NCBI GenBank assembly: GCA_027625915.1
Contig: JANTQA010000012.1
Coordinates: 6,222,501-6,286,500, forward strand
Origin: Anaeramoeba flamelloides
Taxonomy: Eukaryota > Metamonada > Anaeramoebidae
Direction: 5' to 3'
DNA: 64,000 bases
Shown here: positions 43,143 to 54,686 of the stretch, one piece after another
Layout: each line of letters opens with the position of its first letter
Position numbering within the stretch: position 1 is the stretch's first letter
The notes under the pieces: generated by a model
Told to the model about the DNA's origin: nothing
Seen by the model: only the letters and a program-made list of their open reading frames with translations
Database searches by the model: none
Made by a program: the position numbers and the translations under genes

Positions 43143-43310
43143 ATGTCTACTCAGATTAGAGAATCGAGCAGCGTCACCAATTGTACCACTTTGGAAAATG
43201 ATATGCTTAGTGTCAATGCCATTGAGACCATAGAAGAAGAAGAAAAGAAGATGAACTGGGGAGATTTGATTATAGAAGAACTGGGGGGGAGACACCCTGA
43301 AATATCATAA
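43143..43310 (+). CDS. Possible small acidic protein, 55 aa
   Basis: ATG to TAA frame of 55 codons: starts MSTQIRESSSV, passes through an acidic TIEEEEKK segment and ends MNWGDLIIEELGG plus six residues. Base composition is clearly less A/T-rich than the flanks and codon choice is balanced, unlike chance frames here. The opposite-strand frame (43295-43095) is its shadow. No known domain. It might be a first exon, but no GT donor in it is good. No promoter motif could be assigned. Confidence 0.45.
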   Translation: MSTQIRESSSVTNCTTLENDMLSVNAIETIEEEEKKMNWGDLIIEELGGRHPEIS

Positions 43311-44382
43311 AGAAAACCCAAAAATTAAAACGTAATAATTTGTTCAATTTTTTTTCCAATTTTATTTTATTTTTTTTCAAATTTTTTAGCAATTTATTTT
43401 TTCAATTTCTATTTCAATTTTTATTTTGGATTTTTTTTCAGTTTTTTATTATTTTTTTTTTTAAATTTTTTTTATTTTATTATTTAAGGGACTATTCTAT
43501 CTTAATTGTTTAAGTAAATTTAATAGAGATTTAGAACTTTTTTTGCCAATTACTTAGATTTGAAATCAAAGTGAAAAACTTCTTAGTATAGTAATGAAAT
43601 CTCGATAAATGACATTCATTAAATTTAGTTATTGTTTTTCTAGAAATAAAAAAAAAAATTTTTTCCATTTTTTCACTTTTTTGAAAATTGATTTTTTTCA
43701 ACTTTTCTCAAAAATACAAAAAAAATGAGCAAGAAAGCAAAACCAAGTTGTGTCTGTGGTAGATCGACAAAAAAATAGTTTGAAAAATAGGCTGGAAAGG
43801 TTTTTTTTTGGATTTCCATGAAAAAACAGTTCGACTCGAAAAAAATATACAATTTATTCTTTACTTAAAATAAAAGATTTCCTTTTTTTTTCTTGTGCCA
43901 TTCTTTTTATTAATGAAATTACTTTTTAGTTTACATTCTTTTGTTTTTGTTGAATTTGAAGTTTTTTTAAGTGGTCCCAAATTACCATCCCAAAAGTTTT
44001 TGTCAGAGTCAAAAGAATAAAAGAAGAGAATTAGAACTATTTTTTTAAAAAAAGTAATTATCGAAAAAACAAATTGAGTTCTTTATAGAGACAAGTTGGA
44101 TGAACAGAAGAAAAAGAGAAAATATTCACTAGTTTTAAATTATTTTTTAATTTATAAAAAATGAGAATAAATATTATTTTTGAGAAAATAATTAAATCCA
44201 AAATTAATCAAAAAAAAACTCTTCTTCTGTTAGATATTTTTTTAAAATAAATATTTATAAAAGTCACTTTTTTTAGAATTGTAAAATTTAAAAAAAAAAA
44301 CAAGAACCACAAGTTCCAATATTTAAAAAACCCTGTCTATTTTCAATTCTAAACATATTTCAAGATTAGGATTACGTATTTA
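43311..44382. other. A+T-rich spacer
   Basis: A lone TTAAGGGACTATTC, resembling TTAA-type element tips, occurs at about 43484 without a visible partner. No gene is seen. Confidence 0.4.
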
Positions 44383-44578
44383 CAGTCAGTTTCACTTTTA
44401 AGGCACAAACTTTCAACGAAATTTAAGGCACAAAAAAAATCTCAAATTAAGGCACAAAATTCATATTCTAGGAAAATAATTTGTAAAAATTAAAAATCCA
44501 AATTTTGTTCTTTAATTTGAGATTTTTTTGTGCCTTAAATTTTGTTGAAAGTTTGTGCCTTAAACGTGAAATTGACTG
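44383..44578. mobile_element. 197-bp MITE, copy 7
   Basis: TA-flanked; canonical left tip, right tip ATTGACTG. The arms are intact and the internal loop differs from the other copies, having lost the usual central poly-T. Confidence 0.92.
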
Positions 44579-44654
44579 TATATCATATAGAAAGCAATTA
44601 TTTATTTTTTTCTCCGGGTTTGGTATCATATTTAAGGAGATTTCTTTTTTGAAA

Positions 44655-45010
44655 ATGATTCACAGAATCATTCACAATTGGGGGTGTGAATCACACGTTT
44701 ATTAACGGTGTGAAATATTTGTGAACGATTTTTCTCGACCACTATTTCTGAATTTGTGATGAATTCCAAGCAATATGAAAATTTATTTCTCCTTTTTGTT
44801 TTCACGCTTTTTTTTCACACTCTTCACACATCATTCACAATTTTGGTAACAAGGATTCACAAAGAAAAATAAATTTGAATCAAGGGTCGAAAGTGGGTAA
44901 TTTTTGTTAGTTATCATCCATGTAACAAATTATTTTTTGGATTTTTTATTTTTGTGAATTCACAATTCAAAATGTAACCGATTTTGTGAAATTTAATTTC
45001 TCGTGAAGAA
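44655..45010. repeat. Cluster of TTCACA/TGTGAA motifs
   Basis: More than a dozen occurrences of TTCACA or TGTGAA on both strands within about 350 bp, often as ATTCACAA. Spacing is irregular, so it is not a simple tandem repeat. It could be a decayed repeat or a binding-site cluster; no function is assigned. Confidence 0.5.
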
Positions 45011-45870
45011 TTCAATTTGAAAATGCTGTGTAAAAAAAAATTTTATTTTTTATTTTTTTTCTCTTTTATCTTTGTTAATTTTAAAAATACATAAGTGTCT
45101 GTGAATATTAGTTGAAAAAATGAAATATAAAAATCTATTTGATATAGACAAAAAAAAAATTTTTCAAAAATTTTTTATTTTTATAATTGTTGTCAAGTTT
45201 TTAAATTTAAACTTTATGAGGTTTAGAGGTTTCGAAAATATTTAGTATTTAAAATGGGTGTTTTTGACTTTTTTCAAAATTGAAAATTTCAAAAAATGTA
45301 TATAAAAATTTTTTTTCAAAATATTTTTTAAAGTACTAAAAATTGGTAACTTTGAAAAAAAAATTTTTTTTTTAAACATCTCAAAAAAATGATTTTTATT
45401 TTTATTTTAACTGAAAAAACAATGTTTAAAAAAAAATTTTTTTTTTAATAGGAAAAATCTAGTAATTTTTCATTTTTTTCTAATTTATCATAAAAAATTC
45501 ACATTACCGATATTTTGAAAAAAAAATTATTATATCTCATCTTATTTTATCTAAATATTCATTTTTTCAAATTTTTGATAGTGTAATCACTAGAAAAATA
45601 TTAAAAAAATGCTAAAAAATTAAAAAAAAAAATTTTTTTTTTACTAGAGTTTCCTATTAAAATGTAATTTTTTTCAAAAAAAACAAATTTAAATAACTTT
45701 TTTTCAATTCAATTTTAAATTTTTTAATTTTTTTACAATGAAAAAAAAAAATTAATCGAAAAAAACTTAGAGTTTTTTTTTTCAAAAAAAAAATATATTA
45801 GAAAAATTACTCAATAAAAAATTCAATTCGATTATCTTCAAATTTTGATAATTTTAAAATATCCAATAAT
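45011..45870. other. Extreme A/T low complexity
   Basis: Dominated by A and T homopolymers and no gene. Confidence 0.5.
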
Positions 45871-45975
45871 TACTCATTAGCTCAACGGTAGTGCACCGAG
45901 ATCTCAAAATTTGAAAAGTGTTTAACCTGAGTTCGATTACTGATAAGATAAACAAAATTAATAGTTTTTTTTTTA
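45871..45975 (+). ncRNA. tRNA-like sequence (decayed tRNA or SINE head) with Pol III boxes
   Basis: A-box TAGCTCAACGG at 45879 matches the Pol III consensus fully. A B-box-like AGTTCGATTAC lies about 50 bp later, the usual tRNA spacing, and a T10 run at about 45965 could terminate transcription. The acceptor ends do not pair and the anticodon arm is not canonical, so it is not a working tRNA by inspection. A tRNA relic or tRNA-derived SINE head is likeliest. Confidence 0.4.
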
Positions 45976-46524
45976 TTTTTTTTTAAATTTTTTATATATA
46001 ATTTGATCAATTAAAGTGTACATTTTTGCTACCTGAATTTACCTTTAAATCTTTTCATAAATTTTTTTTTCAAAAATTCAAATGCTCTTTAGGTACCAAA
46101 ATTCGGATAAATACTGGTAAATAAGTAGATTTTTCTATATGTGGATTAGAAGATTTTAAATTATTTATTATTACTAATATCTACAATTAAAAAAAAACTT
46201 TAAAATTCATTTTAACATATGGGGGTCACTATATAAAAAAAATAAAAAACAATCTCAATTTTTCATTTTTTGGGTGCTCTTGTATTTTTCGAATTATTAC
46301 CCAAAATAGTTGTGAAAAATCACTATTAAAAAATTTGTATATAAAAATCGATTTTGGGCCATATCTCGAAAAATAGACGTCTTAGAGACTTCTAAACACC
46401 AAAAATCGAAATTTAAGAAAAATTTGAATTTGTTGAGCAATAAAAAAATTTTTTGATCCCAATTTTATATTTGCTCTTGTGAAACACTTAAAGTTCAGAT
46501 TTTTTCAATTTTTCGAATATATCA

Positions 46525-47530
46525 AAAGTTTATAAAAAATTTCGGTATATTTCAAAAAGTAAGGTAACCACGGTTAGCTTTTCCATAATTTAAAAGGAAT
46601 TACAGTCAGTTTCACTTTTAAGGCACAAACTTTCAACAAAATTTAAGGCACAAAAAAATCTCAAATTAAGGCACAAAATTTGGAATTTTTTTTTTTTTAC
46701 AATTTATTTTTACTAGAATTTGAATTTTGTGCTTTAATTTGAGATTTTTATTGTGTCTTAAATTTCGTTGAAAGTTTGTGTCTTAAAAGTGAAACTGACT
46801 GTAAGCAAAATCAAAGATTGTAATCCATTCTTTTGAATTTTGGAAAAAACATCCTTAGCATTACTTGAGTTTTCTGTTTATTTGTGAAATTTTCTTGTTT
46901 TTTTTTTTTTGAGGTTTTATATTTTATTTAGAAAATCAATAGATTTCCTTTAGGTTTTATTGAGTTTTAGAAATAAACAGAAAATTTTAATAAATTTTTT
47001 CTTTATTTCTAAAGTAAAAAAACCTAGAATACTTCACAAATAAATAGACAGCTCAAAAAAACCTAGAAATTTTCACAAATAAAATAGAAAAAAACTCAAA
47101 AAAAGCATGAACACTTTACAAATAAATAGAAAACTCAAAAAAACTTAGAACACTTAACAAATAAAATAGTAAACCTCATTGATAATGCTGTTAGATTTTC
47201 GAGAATAAAAAAGAATTGAGTAAAATTTTTGATTTTTCTCTATTCATTTAAATTCTGGAAAATCACTGTTAGGTTTTTTTTTTTTTTAATTTAAGAAATA
47301 AAAAAACATAGGCATTCTAAATACTCTAAAGCTCTTGAAAGCACTTTTCAATGTGTTTTTTTTTTAATTTTTGAAAAAAAAAACAAAAAAATATTTAATT
47401 TTCGGTTTATTTTTAAAAAATAAAAAAATCACTGTTAGCTATTCCAGAATTTAAAAGAATTGAGAAAATCCTTAGATTTTACTCCTATCTTTTGAATTTT
47501 GGAAAAGCTGGACACTTAACAGCACTTGAT
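46525..47530. repeat. Modular hairpin array with MITE inserted
   Basis: Long run of the GTTAG-bounded hairpin modules (GAAATAAACAGAAAATTT and mirror; TTTTCCATAATTTAAAAG and mirror; GAAAATCAATAGATTT). The second module is split by the MITE at 46603-46801. No adjoining RT sequence is recognised, so this is a solo array. Confidence 0.7.
46603..46801. mobile_element. 197-bp MITE, copy 8
   Basis: TA-flanked, with canonical tips and full arms. Inserted in the loop half of a hairpin module. Confidence 0.93.
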
Positions 47531-47537
47531 AAAACTT

Positions 47538-47705
47538 GAAGTAAGTTCCACTTTAAAGACACAAACTTTCAACCGAAATTTAAGGCACAATAAAATATGA
47601 AATTTAAGGCACAACATTCAGATAATAGTAAAATAATTTGTGTGTAATAAAATTCCAAATTTTATGCGTTAATTTGAAGAATACATTTTGTAAAACCTAA
47701 ATTGA
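47538..47705. mobile_element. 197-bp MITE, copy 9 (badly decayed)
   Basis: The left arm (AAGTTCCACTTTAAAGACACA and onward) is recognisable with two of the three internal decamers. The right arm is heavily diverged and its tip is lost. Confidence 0.65.
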
Positions 47706-48760
47706 TTCAAAAAAATAAAAAATACAGATGAATAAAAGGGGAGATTTAATAATTTCTTAATCGGTCCAAAACTCTTTTTTTTTTTTTTTTTTTCACAATT
47801 TTCAAATTCTTTTGAAAATTATTGTTATTTTAAACTCTTTTAAGTAAGGGCTAAGGCACGCTAGAGTATGTTCGAATCCTGTAGAGTAGGCTTAGACAAT
47901 TTGGAAGGGTTGTTTAAGGATCTAGGATCGAATCTTTTTAAAATAATTAAGAAAGGAACCCAACTTGTGTGATTTTTTAGAAAAGGTAAAAAATTTTACT
48001 TCGGACCTTTGTGGTTAAAAATGTTTTTCAAGCAAAATTTTATAAATATTTCAGTATTGATGATTTCAACATTGTAGTTTTTCTACAATTTACGTCATAA
48101 AATAGTCTTTTTTGATTTTTTCCTCTCACAACCATTAAAAACCATTAAAAACCATTAAAAACCATTAAAAACGTTCACAATTATACCCATGAAATTAATC
48201 AAAAAACTTGTCAAAAATACGAAAAAATTCAATTTCAATTTGACGAATTTTGATAATTAATAATATGGCCCCAGAAAAAAAATCTAAGCAAAAAATTAAA
48301 ATATTTTAAAAGTTTAAAAGCAATGAAATTATATTGAAGATTTTGATTATCTTTTAGAGTTTTTCCATTTAATTTGTATAATCACTATATACTAATATCA
48401 AAAAAAAAAAAAAAAAATAAAGTTATATCAAAAAAATAAGAAATCAGATAGATAAAAAAAAAAAAAATAAAAAGAAAAAAGATTAGATATCTATATATAG
48501 ATAGATATATAAATATAAGAAAAGCAAAAAGTTGATCTTGGATTAATGACGAACAATCAATAGAAAAGAATAGAATAGAATAAAAAAGGAAGGGGAAAAG
48601 AGAAAGAAAAAGAAAAATAAAAATAAAAATAAAAAGAAAAATTCATCATTTGCACAACAATCTGTTTTTCTCAAAAATATTTAATAATAGTCGTCAATTA
48701 TAATAATGAAAAAAATTATTATTGTTATTTAAATTTATGAAGTCGAAGGATTTTCAAAGC
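47706..48760. other. 3' flank of the ORP gene, with short tandem repeat
   Basis: A 10-bp ACCATTAAAA unit is repeated about four times at 48129-48172. A TGTTCGAATCC sequence at about 47869 matches a Pol III B-box but has no A-box at the right distance. A-rich microsatellite-like DNA spans 48400-48640. Confidence 0.5.
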
Positions 48761-51700
48761 TTATTTTTTCTTATTTTTTTTGCTTTTTTTATTTTTTTCA
48801 GTTTTTTCATCTTGTGAATTGGAAGATTTTTCATTTGAACTTGATTTATTTTTTTTTGTTTTCTTTTTCTTTGAATTTTTCTTTTTTTTTTTGAGTCTTT
48901 GTTTTTCTTCCCAGATTGGTATTCCAGGCTTACCAAAAGGAGGGTCAATTTCCTCATTTTCTTGGTATTTTACTTTATTGATGTATTTGTATATCCAATT
49001 ACCGTTTTCATCTTCATCAAAGTATTTTGTTTCCCATACAGTTTCATCTTCCTTTCTGACTTTACGATCTTCTCTTTGTTTTGTTTCAAGTGCAAATTTA
49101 TATTTTGAAGCGTAATCAACGTCATCATTTTTGAGTCCCTTTGTTACTTCCTTCCATAATCTTCGACTTTCGAATTCATCTTGTTCTTCAATTGGTGGGA
49201 CATACATTTTGTTATATTTTAATTTTTTTAAATCGAAAAGAACTTGCTTATCATTTTTTTTCTTTTTTTTGAAATAATGGATTTTATCGTCCCAATAACC
49301 TGAGAAATTATAAATGAGCTTATTGTCCTTGTATATTTCACCTTTGATTTCATTCAAATTTCCTTTGAAAAATCCTTTAGCTAAAAATTCTACTTTGACT
49401 TTGATACCTGTCTCTTTACAGTAAATGACTGGTTTTCCTGCTACTTCGGCATACATTGAACCTTTTAGTTTGTGTTGGATTATTTGTTTGTTTATTTTAC
49501 AATTCAAAAAAGGTAAGTAAGAAAGAAAGATTGAAAGTAGGAAAAAAAGATTGGAAGATTGAAATTAATATCAGATTTTTAAGTTATTATTTAATCAATT
49601 TATTCTTTTAAAATTCTATTGATCAATGAAAAATTGGTATTTTTTTTTTTTTTACAGGTTCGGATTTTGTTTTAAAAACTATAGAAGAAAACTTACCAAT
49701 AACGACTCCTCTTGCATAATAATCAGGCAACTGAATAAAATAATGTTCATCAAAGGGCAATAGATGAAAATCCATTTTAGAAGAATCAGTTAATAAACTT
49801 GCTGCAGAGTTCCCTAAAAATTTACTTTTAGGATAAATGTGGCCAGTGATATAGTACTGTAATTTTCGATTTTCGGCATAGTATGCAGAGATAGGTCTAA
49901 TTTTAAATAGTAGAAATTTTTTATATAGAAAAATTCAAAAAAATTCAAAAGATTAGAGGAATGCAAAATTAAAAATTAGAAATTGTGAATTTTTGGGTTA
50001 AGGGTTGAACAAAGAAAGTATTGTATCTCTGACAGATAATTAAAGTATTAATCACATGTTCTGATTAACTGGATTAAACCCTTTACGGGGTAAGCCAATG
50101 TAAATATTAATTTCTCTACTTTTTAAAAGTTCCAATTTTCAGAATTTTGAAAAAAAAAAAAAAAATAATAAAATATAAAATCTCAACAGAGGTGGGGTTT
50201 TTTTTCCATTTAAGATTTAATTTTAAATAATATAAAATTATTGATGTTTTCTTGAGGTTTGAAATTAGTTGGAATGAATTCAAGATTATTGGTGTATTTA
50301 AACAATTTACATTTTAAATCATTTGAAATTAATATTTTTTGGCTATCTAATCAGTTATAATCTTGACTACATTATATCTAGGATAAAAAACTCTAAATTA
50401 ATTTAGAGTTTCAAAATGCAAAAAAAAACCTAACGGCGCTTTTCTTGAGGTTTTCTGTTTTATATGTTAAGTGTTCGAGGTTTTTTTGAGGTTTTCTTTT
50501 TATTTGGAAAATCTATTGATTTTCGTTAGGTTTTTTTGAGTTTTCTATTTATTTGTGAAGTGTTCTAGGTTTTTTTTACTTTAGAAATAAACAGAAAATT
50601 TTAATAAATTTTCTGTTTATTTCTAAAGTAAAAAAAAACCTAACGAAAATCAATAGATTTTCGAAATAAAATAGAAAACCTCAAAAAAACCTAGAACACT
50701 TCACAAATAAATAGAAAACTCTAGAAAAGCTAACGGTGCTTTTCCAAAATTCAAAAGAATAGAGAAAAATCCTTTGATTTTGCTCAATTCTTTTAAATTC
50801 TGGAAAACCTAACGGCAGGCAAATGGTAATTTTGTTGAATCATCTCTCTTCGATAATAATAAATAAAAAATAAAAAAGATTTTTTGTTTCACCAAAAGAA
50901 TTTAATCCAAAAAAAAAAAAAATAAAATAAAATAAAAATAAAAAAATTCACTTATTAATAATTAAAATATAAAAGATGTCTTCAAAAAAGGTTGGTTAAA
51001 TTTATTTTAAAATATCTTAATTAAACTCGATTCTAATATAACTATTAAAATATCCGAAATTGTTGTTCATCATTTAATTGATTCTGAATAGTAATTCAAT
51101 TTTTTTGTTATTATTGCGGTATTATTTGTGAATAAAAGAAATTTATCAAAGTTTCTGATCTCAATTTTAGATGACATTTTTCAAGTGAGAAAAATGGTGA
51201 GTATTTTTTTTTTTTTTTTTTTGATCGTAAAAATTGATTTCTAAAGAGGTTTGATCTTGACAAAATTCACAATTGAATAAAAAAATTATAAGTTTCTTTT
51301 ATTTTGTAAAAATTTGTTATGTATCTAAAATATTATCATATTTACCATTTTTTATTATACCTTGTTTTGTAATAAAAAAAGTATGGATTTTTATTTTTTC
51401 ATTATGTTTGAAATGTTTTGATGAACATATTTTGAAATACATCCAAATAGGCACTGATATAATCAGTATTAATATTTTACTTGTTTTGGTATTTTCAATT
51501 TACAAATAGATCAACTAACAAAGAGGTTTTTATGTAATGTAAAAAAAAAAAAAAAATGCCCCACTTTTATGAAAATACCTTATATGAAAATATATAATTA
51601 TGTTGTTTAAAAAGACTATACTAGAAATTAGTAAGATTCTATAGCATTATTCTTGCAAGATATTTTGTGCAGACTATAAATAAATTTTACTTTTTTTTTG

Positions 51701-53470
51701 TTACAGCCATTTTAAACAAGTGAAAACTTGGAAAAAATTTATTTAAGGTTTTCTATTTTGAAAAGGTTAGGACTCAACCTTTGAGTGTGGCGCAGAGGAT
51801 GGAGTAGGCTTTATTGGTAAGAGTTAAGTGCTCAAGAGCTCTTAATCTGTGAAAGAGAGAGTTTTGAAGTGGCTATATTTGTGTCTCCTAATTCAAAGAG
51901 TAGTCAAAAGAACCTTTGAATTACAGTTATTAGAAGTATTTTAAACACAATTTAGTTTTCTGGAAGGATGGAGTAGGAAAAAAAGCACTTTTTTTTATAA
52001 CTTTATTTTTTGAAAAAAGTTTTAATTTGTTCAATTTAAAAAAAAAAAAAAGATTACAAACTTTTTTTTTTACATCCTGTTTTTTTAATGATTAGAAAAA
52101 TTTTAAAAGTTTAAAAAAAAATAAAGTTCACTTATGTTGGACCCAAATTAAACACTTTTCATTCAAAAAAATTTCGAACAACGAAAGAGAAGTAAAGAAA
52201 AGAAAATAAACAATAAAAATAAATAACAAAAGTAATTTAAATCATTCCAATTTGAAAGTACATAAAAAGCTTGTTATTTGAAATCCAATGAGCTTAAGTG
52301 TTTTTACGAGATATTTTTTTGGACTTTTGTTTTTTGCTTGAGAAAATTGAGATGAAAATTAAAAAAATTTCGAAAGATCGAAAATATTTTTTGCTGAAAA
52401 GTCTAAAAAGTCGTTTCTTGAAAACCAGAACCTAACCAAAAAAAAAAAAAAAGAATTTTTTGGGCTTTTAAAGAGTTTTGAAACAAAAAATATAAAAGAA
52501 AAAACCCATTTTGTTTGATTTAAAAAAACACAAACGAAAAAAAAAAAAAAAAAGTTTGGGGGAAAAAAAAAATAAAAAATAACTTACGGATGATGAGAAA
52601 CTTGTTCTGTAATCAGCCTTGTGATACCATTACCGCTTTTCATATGATTAAAGCATGCTCTAAAAGTTTCACCATAAATTGGGTTATAAGGTTTTTTGAC
52701 ACCAGCTGGTGTTAAGTGCCAACCAGCAAAGTACCTAAATTAGGTTGAGTGTAATATATAAATAAAAAAAAAATAAAAAAAAAATTAGAATAGGGAATTA
52801 GAACCAAGAGAAAGAAAAAGAAAAAGAAAAAGAAAAAGAAAAAGAAAAGGCAAAGGTGAAGGAAAAGAAAAAATTAAGAGAAAAAAGTTTCAAGAGTAAT
52901 TACCAATCTAAAACTTTCAACATTCTCTCCATGGGATCCTCTGTGATGTGAAGGGTGTTTAAAGGGCCTGTGTGTATAAGAAAATCAGAAAATCTTTCCA
53001 AGAAGGATCTTGGTTCTAAAATAAAAGTAGGCTATAAGGTTAGGAGTTTTGAGAAAAAAAAAAGAAAAAAAAAAAGCAAAAAATTTTTATGAATATAATT
53101 CGTTAACGAAATATTTTTTTTTTTTTTTTTTTTTGTTTGGATTTCCAATTAAGAGAAAATAAAAAAGAATAGAAAAAAAAAAGAAAGAGAAGAAGAGAGT
53201 TATTACTAATGTAATTCTATTTAAATCCATTCCGATTCTCACTTGTTTAAGAAGCGCAAAAATAATATTTCCTTGTTTTCCTTTGATTTTTTGTTTCCTT
53301 TCGACTTTTCCTTCAATTTTTTTATTCAAGTATTCTGGATCGTTTTCACTGGGGAAATTGTATTGCCTTGACTCTTTTTCAATTCTTTCAATGGCTTCTT
53401 CTTGGCTTTCTTTTTTTTCGGTAGTCTTTTTGACTTTCTCTTTACTTTTTTTCTTGTTTTTTTTTGACAT
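48761..53470 (-). CDS. Oxysterol-binding protein-related protein (ORP/Osh), 479 aa
   Basis: Five exons on the minus strand: 53470-53207, 53031-52904, 52734-52588, 49896-49697 and 49461-48761. Introns are 175, 169, 2,691 and 235 nt. Phases agree at every junction and the frame stays open to TAA at 48761. Residues 1-60 are Lys/Glu-rich. The lipid-binding ORD begins at LLKQVRIGMDLNRITLP. KPYNPIYGETF is at residues 145-155 and the family signature EQVSHHPPISA at 174-184, including the two phosphoinositide-binding His (178-179). ESRRLWKEV follows near the C-terminus, then a Lys-rich tail. ORPs exchange sterol or phospholipid for PI4P at membrane contacts. With no PH domain or FFAT motif seen, this is a short Osh4-like type, cytosolic by inference. 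Intron 3 carries the hairpin array and transposon debris. Confidence 0.93.
50385..50820. repeat. Giant modular palindrome in ORP intron 3
   Basis: About 420 bp that folds on itself around a centre near 50603. Arms contain, from outside in, the CTAACGG edge, GTGTTCGAGG, GAAAATCTATTGATTTTC, GTTAGG, and AATAAACAGAAAATTT. Same modules as the LINE tails; no RT adjoining. Confidence 0.75.
51780..51965. mobile_element. Fragment of the GGACTAC-family transposon
   Basis: Bases about 51838-51960 align with 27450-27570 of the 1.4-kb TTAA element (shared AATCTGT, then TTTTGAA, then TTTGTGTCTYCTAATTCAAAGA). No ends are preserved. It lies in ORP intron 3. Confidence 0.55.
52808..52847. repeat. GAAAAA microsatellite
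   Basis: About seven hexamer units in ORP intron 2 (169 nt), making up a quarter of that intron. Confidence 0.9.
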
Positions 53471-53739
53471 GGATTGTTGTTTTCTTTAGAAGTATTGAAA
53501 CTTGTGAGTATTTTCAAAATAAAAAAATGATTACCTTTTTGTGTTTTTTTGTCTTTATTTTTATTTTTCAGAAAATTTCCAACTGGATCTTTTTTTATTT
53601 GAGAACCAAAACGCTTTGCATTTTATAATGAGGGTATTTCTTTTTGGTTTTTTGTCTTCAACTTGAAAATTTTTAAATTTTTTTTTGAAAAATTTTTAAA
53701 ATTTCTAATTACAAACATTTTGATGAAATGATTTTTTAT

Positions 53740-54460
53740 AAACATGGGTTTAATACTCTTGCTATAATTTTGAAAGAATGGAGAAAAATTTTGTTCTCCT
53801 TTTATTAGTTTTTTTCATTTGCATTGTTTGAACTTTTTGAATAAGAACTTGTTCAAAAACCCCAGCTAATTCACCCACTAAAATTGTAACTTGTCTTTTC
53901 CTAAAATAATACTAAAAATTTTACCAGAAACAATAACCCAAATTGTTTAAAAAGAGAAACTAACATTCTTCACTACATCTTTTCAAACCAGATCTCCCAC
54001 CCACCCTTTAAAAGGGCCGACTAAGAGACTCTCAGCAGGATTTAACTTATTTGATTTTCGTTAGCTTTTCCAAAATAATTCTATTTCAAGAAATAATTTT
54101 CAAAGAGAATGTTCAAGTCTTTCTATGTTATTTAGCTAAAAAACAGTAAAATTCTTGTGATCCACAATTATGTCAATCGAAAGAAACTCCAACTCACCCC
54201 TCCTTAATTTTTGAACTTGGTGATCTAACAAGATAGATTACAGTCTGTTCAATAACCCAAGTTTTTGTATTTTATTATTTTTCAAAGGGTTTAAAATGTT
54301 GTTTTGGAAAATTTGTTCAAATAAATGTTTTATTTTCGGATTTAGCTCTGTTTTTGGTGTTTGAAATAATTGTGGTTTATATTTTGGTTTTGATGATCTT
54401 CTTTCCTTGAACAATGGTATTTGAATATTAAACTTTCTTGTGGTTTTTAGCCTATTAAAA
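53740..54460 (-). pseudogene. Decayed coding region of unknown family
   Basis: On the minus strand a single frame shows protein-like text for about 240 codons with several interruptions. It begins after an AATAG acceptor-like site with a clean run of about 70 codons that contains TTRKFNIQIPLFKERR and KHLFEQIFQNN, and later shows GPFKGWVGDLV. Composition is Lys/Asn/Phe-rich like local genes. It could be a dead host gene, or dead mobile-element coding DNA. I recognise no family. Confidence 0.35.
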
Positions 54461-54686
54461 GGAAAATTTTTTTAAAAATAAAGAGTTTGTTCAAAGATAC
54501 AAGAAAATTTTGATAAAATTTTTCGATTTTTGTAGTTAAAGTTTTTTCTGATCTTTTTGAAAAAGTTCATTTTTCAAATAAAGGTTCACAAATTTATGAG
54601 TTGAATTTAAAGTTGATGCTTTTTAAAATACACAAAATCAATAATTATTGCACTACTGGTGTCAAAATAATGTGTGACAGAAAAGT

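Noticed and set aside
47860-47900. B-box match TGTTCGAATCC
   Set aside because: No A-box at suitable spacing and no tRNA fold; probably chance or a very old fragment.
51785-51835. tRNA-Met-like GTGGCGCAGAGG sequence
   Set aside because: It aligns as the edge of a fragment of the GGACTAC-family transposon, and no B-box or stems follow at tRNA distance.
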